DNA of 64,000 nt from NCBI GenBank assembly GCA_025924315.1, contig JAICIO010000012.1, positions 1-64,000 of the forward strand, in the 5' to 3' direction. Below the pieces are notes generated by a model. It worked only from the letters and a program-made list of their open reading frames with translations, ran no database searches and was not told where the DNA came from. The stretch comes from Phycisphaerae bacterium. GTDB lineage: Bacteria > Planctomycetota > Phycisphaerae > Tepidisphaerales > Tepidisphaeraceae. This document shows, one piece after another, positions 26,365-35,231 of the stretch. The position numbers and the translations under genes are program-made. Each line of letters opens with the position of its first letter. Position 1 is the first letter of the stretch.

Positions 26365-28293
26365 TTACTGTTTCCAAATGCATCGATAGTTGAACCGCCG
26401 ATTCGGCGCGGTGTCGCCGCTCGTGCAGAGGGAGATCGGATCTTTCAAATCGGACGGGTTGTCGGCCCATTTGAAGTCGAACGTGCAGGCGGGATCTACG
26501 AGCCGAAGCAGCTTGCGCGGGACTGAGATTTCTAAACCATTTCCGCTCGCGCGAAAGTTCAGCTTGGCGACTTCCACCCACGGATGCTCGGGCGATTTGG
26601 CGTCGTAATGCATCAGCGTCGTCGTCTTACCGTCGATGACGTTCTCGTTGATCAGGTAGTCGTAGCCGTACCAGCCGGTGCTGGAATTCTTGTCCGCGTC
26701 GATCAGCAGGAGCATCCAGTTCCTGTCGGTGTGATTGGTGAGCGGCTGGCGCGTTTCGGCGTAGAAGTAGACATTGTCGGAATCGAACGCGACTTTGGCG
26801 GTCGTGATATCGTTGCGGCCGGAGTTGTTGGTGTAGTGCAATCCGCCGTAGCCGTTGTAGTCGCGATGGATCGTGTCGCCGATCGTGTCGCGGTATTCGG
26901 TGGTGATGGATTTCCAATCCGCGAAGTCGCCGTCGATGTTGATTTTGTTTTCGCCTGTGAGCTCGGGGATCGGCCGTGCGCCTTTGTAGCGGCGCAGGTT
27001 CTCGGCCATCTGCATGTAGTAGTTGTCGGTGTATCCACCCTTCATCGGCGAGATCGTGCGGTTGAACTCCGCGTTGTATTGATCGACGAAAAAGTACGTG
27101 CTTTGCCTTCGCATGAAGCCGGTTGTTTCGCGATTCTTTCCCGGCTGATATTTGCCGGCGGTCCACTCATTCCAGTCGTTGAGATACAAGAATTCCGGAT
27201 CCGCCTTGATCGCCTCGTCCCAGCGCTCCTGGAAATAGATGCCGTATCCTTCCGGATGCTCGACCGTTTTGCCCAGCCAGGGCACGAGCGTGGGCACCGG
27301 CAAATCGAACTCGTTAAGCTGCGGCTCGCCATACTGCCGCGACCACGATTTGCCGACGAGGCTGGCGGGATGCTGCGCGGGCGTGACCGCGAACTCCTCG
27401 CGCTTGCCTTGATGCGTTGCAGCGAGCGACACGGGATCCATCGCCTTCACCTTTGCATCGCCGAGGTCGTAACCGAAGCTCCAGTTGTCTTCGGTGCCGA
27501 CGAAGCGCTTCCCCGCCCACTTGTAATAACCCCACCACATGTTCCGCAGCGTGAAGAACGATTTCACTTCCGGCGAATAATCCCTCACGCCTTTGTTCTT
27601 CCCGTTCGCATCGACCGCAGGATTGGCGTTGTAGAGCAGCAGAGGTTTGCCATCCCAATCGAACCACAGATCTTTGTATTGCTGCGTTTTGTAAATCCGA
27701 TCGTACAGATCCCGCACGACCTGGATCACCGGCCCATTGAACGCCCAGAAACAGAACTTCGGAACCTTGTTTCCCTCGGCCTTCATCTTCTCCATCGTCG
27801 AGAAGACGACCTTCCACTGATCCCAGTAACAAACGGCGTTGGTCACATCCATGATGAGCACGTCAACGCCGGCATCGGAAAGCATCGACATGTCGTGGCG
27901 GATGACGTACTCGTCTGAACTGAGGAAATACCCGACCTCCGGCTCGCCCCAGTGATAGGAGCCTTCAGTCCAGTGCGGATCCTTCGCATTCAGTCGCGCC
28001 TCCGGATGCGCACCCAGCACCTTGCTTACATCCGCCTGATATGGGCTCTTCAGATGAGCGAGGTTGTCCGTGTGCCAGGTGATGTAAAAAATCCCCGCGA
28101 CGCGACGGTGATCATTTTTGGGCGGTCCAACCTGCGACGAATCGGGCATCGTGCGGCCAAGCGCGTCGGTGCCGACCCAGGTGTCGGAATAGAGATCACG
28201 AATCGTTCCGTCCTGCGCACGAATCGAAAGTGAAAGGGATGTCAGAAGGCAGAGCAGTAACGCGACCAGATGCTTCCTCTCCATGGGAAGCAT
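26365..28293 (-). CDS. Secreted GH71/GH99-like glycoside hydrolase with C-terminal CBM9-like domain
   Basis: The ~642-residue protein has a signal peptide (MERKHLVALLLCLLTSLSLSIRAQ). The N-terminal domain reads like a GH71/GH99-type barrel: AGIFYITWHTD, LSDAGVDVLIMDVTN, KFCFWAFNGPVIQ, KPLLLYN, and LYLNDWNEWTAGKY, the last matching the conserved NEW segment of GH99-like enzymes. A C-terminal beta domain (~495-640; INIDGDFADWKSITTEYRD, NVYFYAETRQPL) resembles CBM9-type domains. It would act outside the cytoplasm on alpha-linked glycans, possibly trimming the EPS itself. ATG 28293 overlaps the GNAT stop as TAATG; ATG 28284 is the alternative start. Substrate unproven. Confidence 0.75.
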   Translation of the reverse strand: MLPMERKHLVALLLCLLTSLSLSIRAQDGTIRDLYSDTWVGTDALGRTMPDSSQVGPPKNDHRRVAGIFYITWHTDNLAHLKSPYQADVSKVLGAHPEARLNAKDPHWTEGSYHWGEPEVGYFLSSDEYVIRHDMSMLSDAGVDVLIMDVTNAVCYWDQWKVVFSTMEKMKAEGNKVPKFCFWAFNGPVIQVVRDLYDRIYKTQQYKDLWFDWDGKPLLLYNANPAVDANGKNKGVRDYSPEVKSFFTLRNMWWGYYKWAGKRFVGTEDNWSFGYDLGDAKVKAMDPVSLAATHQGKREEFAVTPAQHPASLVGKSWSRQYGEPQLNEFDLPVPTLVPWLGKTVEHPEGYGIYFQERWDEAIKADPEFLYLNDWNEWTAGKYQPGKNRETTGFMRRQSTYFFVDQYNAEFNRTISPMKGGYTDNYYMQMAENLRRYKGARPIPELTGENKINIDGDFADWKSITTEYRDTIGDTIHRDYNGYGGLHYTNNSGRNDITTAKVAFDSDNVYFYAETRQPLTNHTDRNWMLLLIDADKNSSTGWYGYDYLINENVIDGKTTTLMHYDAKSPEHPWVEVAKLNFRASGNGLEISVPRKLLRLVDPACTFDFKWADNPSDLKDPISLCTSGDTAPNRRFNYRCIWKQ

Positions 28294-28850
28294 TACCACG
28301 GCCAAGGGGAAACGTTTGATTTGACGAGCGAATCGCGCACCTGCATCCACGCTTCGGTGGCGCGATTGGTAGTGAGGTCCGGAGCGAATCCGAAATCGAG
28401 ATAGAGCTGAATCGCGCCGATGCGACCGGTGGACGTCGCGAGCATGGCGCTGTCGTGCCATTGGGAGAGGCGGTGGAGGGCGTAACTCAAGCCCGCACGC
28501 GCGAGCCCGCGGCGCTGGTAGGCGCGGCGGGTCGCGACCCAGTGGATTCTTCCGGCGGGGAGGTTTGTTTCGGCGCGGTTGTACCAGGCGCTGATCGTCG
28601 AGACGGCGTGGCCGTCCGTCGTTTCGATGAGATAGCAGCGGTCGCGAATCGCCGCGAGATCGTCGCCGAATTCTTTGAGGAAGAGGTCGTCGGTGATTTC
28701 GACAAAGGGTTCGGCATCACGCTCGATGTCGGTCCAGAGGGGAATGTCGGCTTCGGTCATTGGGCGGATGCGGAAACCGTCGGGGATGGGCACGAGCGGG
28801 ATGTCTCGCAGGTGCGCGCGGATCATGCGGACGTCGATGTTCTCGGGCAT
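28293..28850 (-). CDS. GNAT family N-acetyltransferase
   Basis: The 185-residue protein has the GNAT fold: FRIRPMTEADIPLW at the N-terminal strand, then IHWVATRRAYQRRGLARAGLSYALHRL with the acetyl-CoA binding R/Q-x-x-G-x-A/G pattern, and IGAIQLYLDFGFAPD at the C-terminus. The frame is open to 28913; ATG 28850 (MPENIDVRMI) is preferred because upstream sequence belongs to an intergenic repeat. Its stop is shared with the downstream hydrolase start, so the two are coupled. The acyl acceptor is unknown; a sugar amine is possible given the setting. Confidence 0.8.
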   Translation of the reverse strand: MPENIDVRMIRAHLRDIPLVPIPDGFRIRPMTEADIPLWTDIERDAEPFVEITDDLFLKEFGDDLAAIRDRCYLIETTDGHAVSTISAWYNRAETNLPAGRIHWVATRRAYQRRGLARAGLSYALHRLSQWHDSAMLATSTGRIGAIQLYLDFGFAPDLTTNRATEAWMQVRDSLVKSNVSPWPW

Positions 28851-28880
28851 CGATGAAGATTGTAGAGAACGATCGCTTCG

Positions 28881-28954
28881 CGTGTAGCCGGCGAGCGTGC
28901 TCGCCTTTCGCATTCGAGCGCCAGGAAACGGCTAGCAAGCTCGCCGGCTACGCA
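28881..28954. repeat. Intergenic inverted repeat, family H
   Basis: Arms 28881-28905 and 28930-28954 are complementary at about 21 of 25 positions, with the core TAGCCGGCGAGC. The element lies between divergent genes and extends into the leader of the GT at 29064. Confidence 0.75.
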
Positions 28955-29063
28955 CGGAGCGGAGGCGAATGCCGGCTCGCGCGGGGCGAGCTCGCGCGGT
29001 TAAATGAATGGCTTGCCTCGATTGTGTTTCACCACCGCCTGCGATACATCCGTCAGCCGACGC

Positions 29064-30284
29064 ATGCGAATTGTCTTCCTGAATCCGGTGGGCGTGCTCG
29101 GCGGCGGCGAGCGGTCGCTGCTCGATCTCATTGCCGCGATTCGTGGGACGGAGCCGGCGGTCGAGATGCACGTCATCGTGGGGACCGACGGTCCGCTCGT
29201 GGCGCACGCGCAGGAACTGGGCGCGGTGGTTCACGTGCTGGCGATGCCGAACACGATGACCGAGCTGGGCGACAGCACATTGCGCGGTGGGAAGATTTCG
29301 ACGGCGATGGGATTGGCGATGCGGGGGATTCGGTCGGCCAATCCATTTCGACGTTACCTACGCGAACTTCGCCGCACGCTTCGCCGGCTCGAGCCTTCGA
29401 TCATTCATTCCAACGGGATCAAGACGCATCTGCTGGCGCGGCTCGCGGCGCCGAAGGGCGTGCCGGTGATCTGGCACATTCGCGATTTCGTCAGCACGCG
29501 GCCGCTCGTGCGGCGGATGCTCGGGCTCGCGATCAATGATCGCGTGACGCTGATTGCGAATTCGCGAGCGGTCGCGAGCGACGTTACGAAAGTGCTCTCG
29601 GGCGCGCGCGACGTTGAAGTCGTTTACAATGCGATCGACACCGATGCATTCAGCCCGGCCGCCGGGAATCCGCAGTGGCTGGACCAACTCGCGGGATTCG
29701 AGCCCGCGAGCGGCGACATCGTTCGCGTCGGATTGATTGCGACGTTTGCCCGATGGAAGGGCCAGGACCTGTTCATCGATGCGACAGCGAGGTTGCTCAC
29801 AGAACATCCGCGGTTGGACGCGAGATTTTTCATCATCGGCGGGCCGATTTATCGGACCAGCGGATCGCAGTTTTCACTCGATGAACTGCGCCAGCGTGTC
29901 AGCGAAAAGGGCGTCACAGAAAAGATTGGGTTCGTACCGTTCCAAAAGAGCCCAGCGGAGGTCTATCGCGCACTGGATGTGGTGGTGCACGCCAGCACCA
30001 TGCCCGAGCCGTTTGGTCGGACGATTGTTGAGGCAATGAGCTGCGCAAGAGCGGTGATCGTCTCGAATGCCGGTGGGGCGGCCGAGCTGTTCGAGGACGA
30101 GCAAAACGCCTTGGGAGTCGCGCCAAATGACATTCCGGCGTTGTCGCAGGCGATGAGGCGATTGATCGAGGATCCGGGGCTGCGGGAACGCCTCGGAAAC
30201 GCTGGTCGAACCGCGGCGGAGGAACGTTTTAACCGCATGCGGCTGGGCTCGGGGATGCTGGCCACTTATCGTAAGCTATTGTAA
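29064..30284 (+). CDS. GT4 family glycosyltransferase
   Basis: The 406-residue GT-B protein begins MRIVFLNPVGVLGGGERSLLDLIAAI. The donor domain has VGLIATFARWKGQDLFIDAT and E315/E323 in PEPFGRTIVEAMSCARAVIV. A longer frame begins at 29004, but that part overlaps the repeat-containing leader and adds a Cys-rich stretch unlike the family, so ATG 29064 is used. It is separated from the main EPS run by the PEP-CTERM and GH99-like genes and is followed by the microprotein gene. Confidence 0.87.
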   Translation: MRIVFLNPVGVLGGGERSLLDLIAAIRGTEPAVEMHVIVGTDGPLVAHAQELGAVVHVLAMPNTMTELGDSTLRGGKISTAMGLAMRGIRSANPFRRYLRELRRTLRRLEPSIIHSNGIKTHLLARLAAPKGVPVIWHIRDFVSTRPLVRRMLGLAINDRVTLIANSRAVASDVTKVLSGARDVEVVYNAIDTDAFSPAAGNPQWLDQLAGFEPASGDIVRVGLIATFARWKGQDLFIDATARLLTEHPRLDARFFIIGGPIYRTSGSQFSLDELRQRVSEKGVTEKIGFVPFQKSPAEVYRALDVVVHASTMPEPFGRTIVEAMSCARAVIVSNAGGAAELFEDEQNALGVAPNDIPALSQAMRRLIEDPGLRERLGNAGRTAAEERFNRMRLGSGMLATYRKLL

Positions 30285-30452
30285 ATAAACGGATTACCTT
30301 GCCGCGCTTAACCATGCCTCAGGCACAAACTGCGCTATTTTTTGTTTGACGGAAGGTTTTCGGTTCGGTAGGTTTATGCACGCTACGTGGGTGGTCCCCG
30401 TCGGTGTCGGACTGCCAAGCGGGCTTGTGGGTGGAAATCTCAATATTTGTTC

Positions 30453-30480
30453 TTGACGTCGCGGATAAAAATCCGAGAAT
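30453..30480 (+). promoter_or_regulatory. Weak candidate promoter upstream of the microprotein gene
   Basis: TTGACG at 30453-30458 matches the -35 box at 5 of 6 positions. GAGAAT at 30475-30480, 16 nt later, matches the -10 box at 4 of 6. It would give a short leader containing the GGAGGT ribosome-binding site. Confidence 0.35.
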
Positions 30481-30508
30481 GCCAGGAATCCTTTGGAGGT
30501 AGCGGAAA

Positions 30509-30640
30509 ATGAAGAAAGTGCTTCTTATCGCTCTCGTGGCCTTCGGGCTCGGCGCCATGTTCGTTCAATCGGCGCATGCCGCACGCGGCACGCTGACGAG
30601 TCCGTATCGTCCGCCGGTGAAGACGCCGACCGCTGGCTGA
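30509..30640 (+). CDS. 43-residue secreted microprotein
   Basis: The reading frame encodes 43 residues starting MKKVLLIALVAFGLGAMFVQ and ending in a proline-rich tail with SPYRPPVKTPTAG. Residues 1-25 are a textbook signal peptide with cleavage likely after AHA, leaving an ~18-residue mature peptide rich in Pro, Thr and basic residues. A perfect GGAGGT lies 8 nt before the ATG. It is too short for most gene callers. It sits alone between a GT gene and the leader of the tyrosine kinase gene. I do not recognise a family. Retention as a signal-anchored membrane peptide is the alternative. Confidence 0.65.
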   Translation: MKKVLLIALVAFGLGAMFVQSAHAARGTLTSPYRPPVKTPTAG

Positions 30641-31164
30641 GCAATCGTCACTAACGTGGCAGCTTAGTCCAATCCAGCCAAACCTGATCTGACTGCACAA
30701 TGCAAGCAGGGACGGTCTGGTTGTGAAGCGCAACAATTTGAGGGAAGGGTGACCCGTCCGATTCGTCGGATCGGAGCCCATTGAAACACCGTTTCTACCG
30801 CTGCGAGTGGGCTCCTTGCTCAGGCTTGCACCGGTGGACACGGTGTTTGCTTTTTAGTACATGACACGTTGTGCGTGTGGCGCCGGCGGCTATTCGGCGC
30901 AGTCGCAATTTGCATTTTTGAATTTGCTTTGTCGTATCGGCGTGCAATGTTGTAAGTGGTTTGGAGGAAATGCCACTTCACCTTTCCTGCCAGACCGCGG
31001 CCCATTTTTTCGGGCGGAAATGATGCGCGAGCCTGAAACGTTTCTCAGAAATCGATAGAACAAGTTTTCGCTGGAACCGTATCTCGATGACGTCGGGTTA
31101 TGCGCGAGGTCTCATCGGCCTCGCCGTCGCCGTTCTGGATAGTCGCCTTTCTGGATAAATCGCT
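30641..31164 (+). ncRNA. Long leader of the kinase gene with candidate structured RNA / attenuator
   Basis: This 524-nt region has no supportable gene. Between 30710 and 30855 several helices can form: GGACGG 30710-30715 with CCGTCC 30754-30759; a hairpin TCCGA-TTCG-TCGGA at 30757-30770; GGAGCCCA 30773-30780 with TGGGCTCC 30808-30815; and AAACACCGT 30784-30792 with ACGGTGTTT 30840-30848. The last two interleave, so they form a pseudoknot or are alternatives. The final arm is followed by a T-run (CTTTTTAG), resembling an attenuator ~310 nt upstream of ATG 31165. No known riboswitch class was recognised. Confidence 0.4.
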
Positions 31165-33372
31165 ATGACCGGATTCAACCGCAATACGTCGATGGAGTAT
31201 CGTCCCCCGGAACAGCCCCACCCGCAGGACCCGAACCAGGAAGCGCATCGCCGCAATCCGCTCCGCGGAATCTGGCAACAGCGCTGGATCGTCGTGGGCA
31301 TGCTGATCGTGGCCATGGCCGCGGGCGTGATCTACATCCTCCGCGCCACGCCGATCTACCAGAGCGCGTCGCGCATCTCGATCGATCAGAACGGCACGCG
31401 CGTGGTTCGCGACATCGATGGCTATGTTGGACCGAATCCGAACTTCCTCGTCACGCAGTGCCAGATCATCAAGTCGCGCGCGATTCTCGGCCCCGTCGCC
31501 GAGCGCGCCGACGTCAAGCAGATGGCGTGCTTCGCCGCGAACAAGGAAAACTTCGTCGGCTACCTGCAAAGCAAGATCTACGCCGAGCCCGGCCGTCGTG
31601 ACGACATCATCACCGTCGCCGTGAAGACGACCTCCGCGGACGAAGCCGCTCAGCTCACCAACTTCGTCGTCGAGTCGTACCAGGACTTCCTCACCAAGCA
31701 GAAGAAGAATGTCGCGAGCGAGACGCTGAAGGCGTTGCGGGATCAGAAGAACGCGATCGACGAGGAGTATGATAAAACCGTCCTGGCGAAGAAGGACTTC
31801 CAGCAGAAGAACAGTCTCTTTTCGTTCTCCGACGGGTCTGTGAACCCAACGTACACGCGCCTGAACGAACTGATGAGCGCTAAGACGCGCAATTCGATCG
31901 AGATGTACGAAGCGCAGGACAACTACGACCAGGCCAAGCAGGCCATGAACGATCCCGCCAAGATGGAGTTGCTGCTGGACACGCTTCCGAATCGTTCGGC
32001 CAGTTACGAGATCAAGCGCGACATGCGCGACCAGCAAATGAAGCTCGCCGGCATGCAGGGCAGCTACCTGCCCGGCTCGACGATGCTCTCCGGCGCCCAG
32101 TCCATGCTGAAACAGCTCGCCGAAGAAATGCAGGAAGAAGACAAGAAGCTTGCCACCGCTTACCTCGCCGAAACCGAGCGGAAGTATAAGGCGTGCATGA
32201 CCTTGGATGGCCAGCTTTCCAAGGACATTGGCGAGCAACAACATCTCGTGCTCGACTTCAACGGCAAGGCGGCGGAATTCCAGGCCCTTGAAAGCCGCAT
32301 TCAAAGCCTGATGCGCCGCTCGGACGACTACGAAATGCAGATCCGCGGCATCAATCTGACCGAAGACGTTTCGCCGATGACGGTGAACGTGCTTGAAATG
32401 GCTCAGCCCGATCCAATCGCGGTCGAGCCGGACCAGGCAAAGATCATGTTCCAGGCGCTGCTCGCGGGTCTGGCGCTCGGTGTTGGCCTCGGCTGGCTGC
32501 GTGACATCACCGATCAGCGGTTGCGTTCGGCCGACGAAATCAAGGCGGTCGTCAATCTCCCGATCCTCGGCGTTGTCCCCCACATCCAGCATGCCCGCAC
32601 GCCGTCGCTCCGCGGAATGCAGCTGCACAACGATCCGATGTCGGACGTCGCGGAAGCGTATCGTACGATTCGCACGGCGGTGTACTTCGGCGTGCCGCAT
32701 GGCACTGCCAAGACTCTGCTCGTCACCAGCCCCGCCCCCGGTGACGGCAAGACGACGCTCGCCAGCAACCTGGCCATCGCGATGGCGCAGGCCGGCAACA
32801 AGATCCTGCTCGTCGACGCTGACTTCCGAAAGCCGATGCAGCACAAGATCTTCGAACTCGAAAAGAAGATCGGTCTCTCCAGCGTGCTCGCCGGCGAAGC
32901 GGATCTCGCTCACGCGATCCACAAGACCGCCGTGAACGGCCTCGAAGTTTTGCCGTGCGGACCGATCCCGGCCAACCCGTCGGAAATTCTCAACAGTCAA
33001 ATGTTCGCCGATGTCCTCAGCGATCTGGTGACCCGTTACGATCACGTGGTGATCGACAGCCCGCCGGTCATGCCGGTGACCGACGCCCGCATTCTGGCGG
33101 CTTCGTGCGACTGCACGATCCTCGCGCTGCGAGCCGAGAAGAGCACCCGCAAGAGCGCCGTCTACGCTCGCGACACGCTCCGCGCCGTCGGCAGCCGAAT
33201 CCTCGGTGTCGTCGTCAACGATGTGCCGCGCAAGAAGGGCATCTACGGTTACTACTACACCGAAGCCGAGGTCTACACCTACGGCTACGGCGCATCGAAT
33301 CGCAAGGGCGCCAACGGCGCGAAGTCCAAGACCAACGGCGCCGAAACGGCTCCGGCGAAGGAACTGGTCTAA
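31165..33372 (+). CDS. wzc: Polysaccharide co-polymerase / tyrosine autokinase (Wzz-Wzc type)
   Basis: The 735-residue protein combines a Wzz chain-length domain with a BY-kinase. A first membrane helix lies at ~40-62 (IVVGMLIVAMAAGVIYIL), followed by a long periplasmic coiled region and a second helix at ~430-448. The cytoplasmic kinase has Walker A at ~522-531 (SPAPGDGKTT), Walker A' (LLVDADFRKP) and Walker B at ~628 (VVIDSPPV). A C-terminal tyrosine cluster at ~692-709 (seven Tyr) is the expected autophosphorylation site. It controls EPS chain length and export with its phosphatase, here probably the PHP-type protein at 37789. The C-terminal ~25 residues after the Tyr cluster are Lys/Ala/Asn-rich. 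A strong terminator follows. Confidence 0.9.
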   Translation: MTGFNRNTSMEYRPPEQPHPQDPNQEAHRRNPLRGIWQQRWIVVGMLIVAMAAGVIYILRATPIYQSASRISIDQNGTRVVRDIDGYVGPNPNFLVTQCQIIKSRAILGPVAERADVKQMACFAANKENFVGYLQSKIYAEPGRRDDIITVAVKTTSADEAAQLTNFVVESYQDFLTKQKKNVASETLKALRDQKNAIDEEYDKTVLAKKDFQQKNSLFSFSDGSVNPTYTRLNELMSAKTRNSIEMYEAQDNYDQAKQAMNDPAKMELLLDTLPNRSASYEIKRDMRDQQMKLAGMQGSYLPGSTMLSGAQSMLKQLAEEMQEEDKKLATAYLAETERKYKACMTLDGQLSKDIGEQQHLVLDFNGKAAEFQALESRIQSLMRRSDDYEMQIRGINLTEDVSPMTVNVLEMAQPDPIAVEPDQAKIMFQALLAGLALGVGLGWLRDITDQRLRSADEIKAVVNLPILGVVPHIQHARTPSLRGMQLHNDPMSDVAEAYRTIRTAVYFGVPHGTAKTLLVTSPAPGDGKTTLASNLAIAMAQAGNKILLVDADFRKPMQHKIFELEKKIGLSSVLAGEADLAHAIHKTAVNGLEVLPCGPIPANPSEILNSQMFADVLSDLVTRYDHVVIDSPPVMPVTDARILAASCDCTILALRAEKSTRKSAVYARDTLRAVGSRILGVVVNDVPRKKGIYGYYYTEAEVYTYGYGASNRKGANGAKSKTNGAETAPAKELV

Positions 33373-33399
33373 GCAGTTCCTGCAACTTCGAATCGAAAG

Positions 33400-33437
33400 A
33401 AACCGCGAGCGACGCAATGTCGCTCGCGGTTTTTCTT
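33400..33437 (+). terminator. Rho-independent terminator after wzc
   Basis: A perfect 14-bp stem (33400-33413 with 33419-33432, core CCGCGAGCGAC) closes a 5-nt loop and is followed by a T-rich tract TTTTTCTTTT. It lies 28 nt after the stop codon. Confidence 0.9.
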
Positions 33438-33733
33438 TTAGGCATTCGGTGCTCCCACTACGGCGATTCGACCACCTTCAGCAAGAACATAAGAGCGTGC
33501 GAGAAAATTATTGCGGCGCGCGAAAAGATGCGCTCTTTTCTGTTGTAAGTCTGCTCGCGCATCTATAGCGTTTGTTCAAGATCCAATCTCAAGGTGATGA
33601 GACCGGATCGCGCGGGGACATCGCTGATCATCGTCTGCGACAACGCACAACAGCCTGCCTCGCCAGCGCTGGCGTCTTCAGCCCCCGTTGATCATCTTTC
33701 AGGCACTTTGTCTCGCGGGCTTGAGGAGTTCTT
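33438..33733. other. Intergenic region without supportable gene
   Basis: Together with the terminator this completes a ~360-nt gap between wzc and the peroxidase gene. It contains a perfect 14-bp palindrome CGCCAGCGCTGGCG at 33661-33674. A 104-codon frame at 33594-33908 overlaps the peroxidase in another frame and has no family features. The sequence from ~33650 into the start of the next gene looks repeat-like, but no second copy is in this window. Confidence 0.5.
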
Positions 33734-35164
33734 ATGTTGCGTCGTAATGCCGGGCGAAGCGCGCGCCACACTGGCTTGCGCCTCGGGTTCATGTGTCTGG
33801 TTGCGGTCATTGCCTTTACAGCGTCGTCCGCTCATTCCGGCGCGAAAAAAGCGCCGGCTTTCATCGACGCGGTTGACCCAAGTGGAGTGCTTCGCACGGT
33901 CGCCGTAGACGGTAGCGGGCTCGACCTGCAGGGTCCGTTTTTTCAGAGTCTCGGGACGAACGGCCGCAGCTGCGGAACCTGCCACGTCGCCTCGACGGGT
34001 TGGAGCCTCTCGCCGAGCGAAGTGCGGGAGCGGTTCAAGAAAACCAACGGGCTCGATCCACTCTTTCGAGTGGTCGACGGCGCGAATTCGCCGCACAGCA
34101 ACGTCTCAACGCTCGCGGCGCGGCGCAATGCGTACAGCATGCTGCTGAGCCGCGGCGTGATTCGCGTGGGGATACCGATTCCTCCGAACGCCGAATTTGA
34201 GCTGGCCGCGGTCGATGATCCGTATCATTACGCGAGCGCGTCGGAATTGTCGCTCTTTCGACGGCCGCTGCCTTCAACGAATCTGCGCTTTCTAACCACC
34301 GTCATGTGGGATGGACGCGAGTCGTACGGTCCGCTCGGCACGACCGCGATTGCCTCCGATGCCACCCCGGAGCAAAACGCCGATGCGCTGCTCAGCGATC
34401 TGACGCACCAGGCGCGCGATGCGACGCTGGGCCACGCGCAGGGTACGTCGATCAGCGATTCATTGGCGGAGGCGCTCGCGCGGTTCGAGATAAATCTTGC
34501 CACCGCGCAGCAGAACGATCGCTTCGCCGGCAATCTCGATTCACACGGCGCCCTCGGTGGACCGGATAATCTTGCCGATGAGCCATTTTACGTGACGATC
34601 AACGACGTGCTCGGCGCCGACATGATGGGCCGGCCGTTCGAGTCGAGCTCAATGACGCTGTTCGACAAATGGCAGAAGTCGCACAACCCCCACCAGGCCG
34701 CCATCGCGCGCGGCGCCGCGATCTTCAGCGCGATGCGCATCAAGATCACCGGCGTCGCCGGACTGAACGACGACCTCGGCCAAACCACGATCATTGGCTC
34801 GTGCACGAGTTGCCACGACGCGCCGAACGTCGGCAATCATTCGGTTGGTCTTCCGATCGACATCGGCGTGACCGATGAGTCTCGGCGTACGCCCGACATG
34901 CCGCTCTACACGCTGCGAAACCTATCCACCGGCGACATACGAAGGACCACCGACCCCGGCCGCGCGCTGCTCACCGGAAAATGGAAAGACATCGGCAAGT
35001 TCAAAGGCCCCATCCTGCGCGGCCTCGCCGCCCGCGCACCCTATTTCCACGACGGCTCGGCCGAAACCCTCGACGACGTCGTCGATTTCTACGACACGCG
35101 ATTCAACATCGGCCTGACCGAGCAGGAAAAGGACGATTTGGTCGCCTTCCTGAGTGCGCTATAG
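33734..35164 (+). CDS. Di-haem cytochrome c peroxidase / MauG-family protein
   Basis: The 476-residue protein has an N-terminal signal segment (helix ~15-32, MCLVAVIAFTASSAHS) and two CxxCH haem sites: C80-x-x-C83-H84 and C357-x-x-C360-H361. RGLAARAPYFHDGSAETLDDVVDFY near the C-terminus is the hallmark of the CcpA/MauG family. It would reduce peroxide or carry out a haem-based oxidation in the periplasm. ATG 33791 is an alternative start. It stands alone, without an obvious electron-donor gene nearby, and is not clearly linked to EPS. Confidence 0.87.
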   Translation: MLRRNAGRSARHTGLRLGFMCLVAVIAFTASSAHSGAKKAPAFIDAVDPSGVLRTVAVDGSGLDLQGPFFQSLGTNGRSCGTCHVASTGWSLSPSEVRERFKKTNGLDPLFRVVDGANSPHSNVSTLAARRNAYSMLLSRGVIRVGIPIPPNAEFELAAVDDPYHYASASELSLFRRPLPSTNLRFLTTVMWDGRESYGPLGTTAIASDATPEQNADALLSDLTHQARDATLGHAQGTSISDSLAEALARFEINLATAQQNDRFAGNLDSHGALGGPDNLADEPFYVTINDVLGADMMGRPFESSSMTLFDKWQKSHNPHQAAIARGAAIFSAMRIKITGVAGLNDDLGQTTIIGSCTSCHDAPNVGNHSVGLPIDIGVTDESRRTPDMPLYTLRNLSTGDIRRTTDPGRALLTGKWKDIGKFKGPILRGLAARAPYFHDGSAETLDDVVDFYDTRFNIGLTEQEKDDLVAFLSAL

Positions 35165-35208
35165 CGGGCCACCGGGAGGCCGGCGCGTACTACCGCCTGA
35201 CTCTTTTG

Positions 35209-35217
35209 TGCTATAAT
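35209..35217 (+). promoter_or_regulatory. Extended -10 promoter for the toxin-antitoxin pair
   Basis: TGCTATAAT is a perfect -10 box with the TGn extension. No good -35 is visible, as is usual for extended -10 promoters. Transcription would start ~8 nt before ATG 35232, giving an almost leaderless message. Confidence 0.6.
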
Positions 35218-35231
35218 CGGTAGCTTCGCCA

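Noticed and set aside
26584-27918. A 444-codon plus-strand frame opposite the GH99-like gene
   Set aside because: The minus-strand frame has a signal peptide and hydrolase motifs; this one has only Val/Arg/Asp-rich sequence.
31045-33417. A 790-codon open frame on the minus strand opposite the tyrosine kinase gene
   Set aside because: It is a codon-bias shadow of wzc: rich in Arg, Val, His and Asp without domain motifs, and it covers the kinase motifs in antisense.
33594-33908. A 104-codon frame upstream of and overlapping the di-haem peroxidase gene
   Set aside because: It overlaps the peroxidase start in another frame, has no ribosome-binding site and no recognisable features.
35165-35231. 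A -35 box for the toxin-antitoxin promoter
   Set aside because: No sequence at 16-18 nt upstream of TATAAT resembles TTGACA; only the extended -10 is supported.
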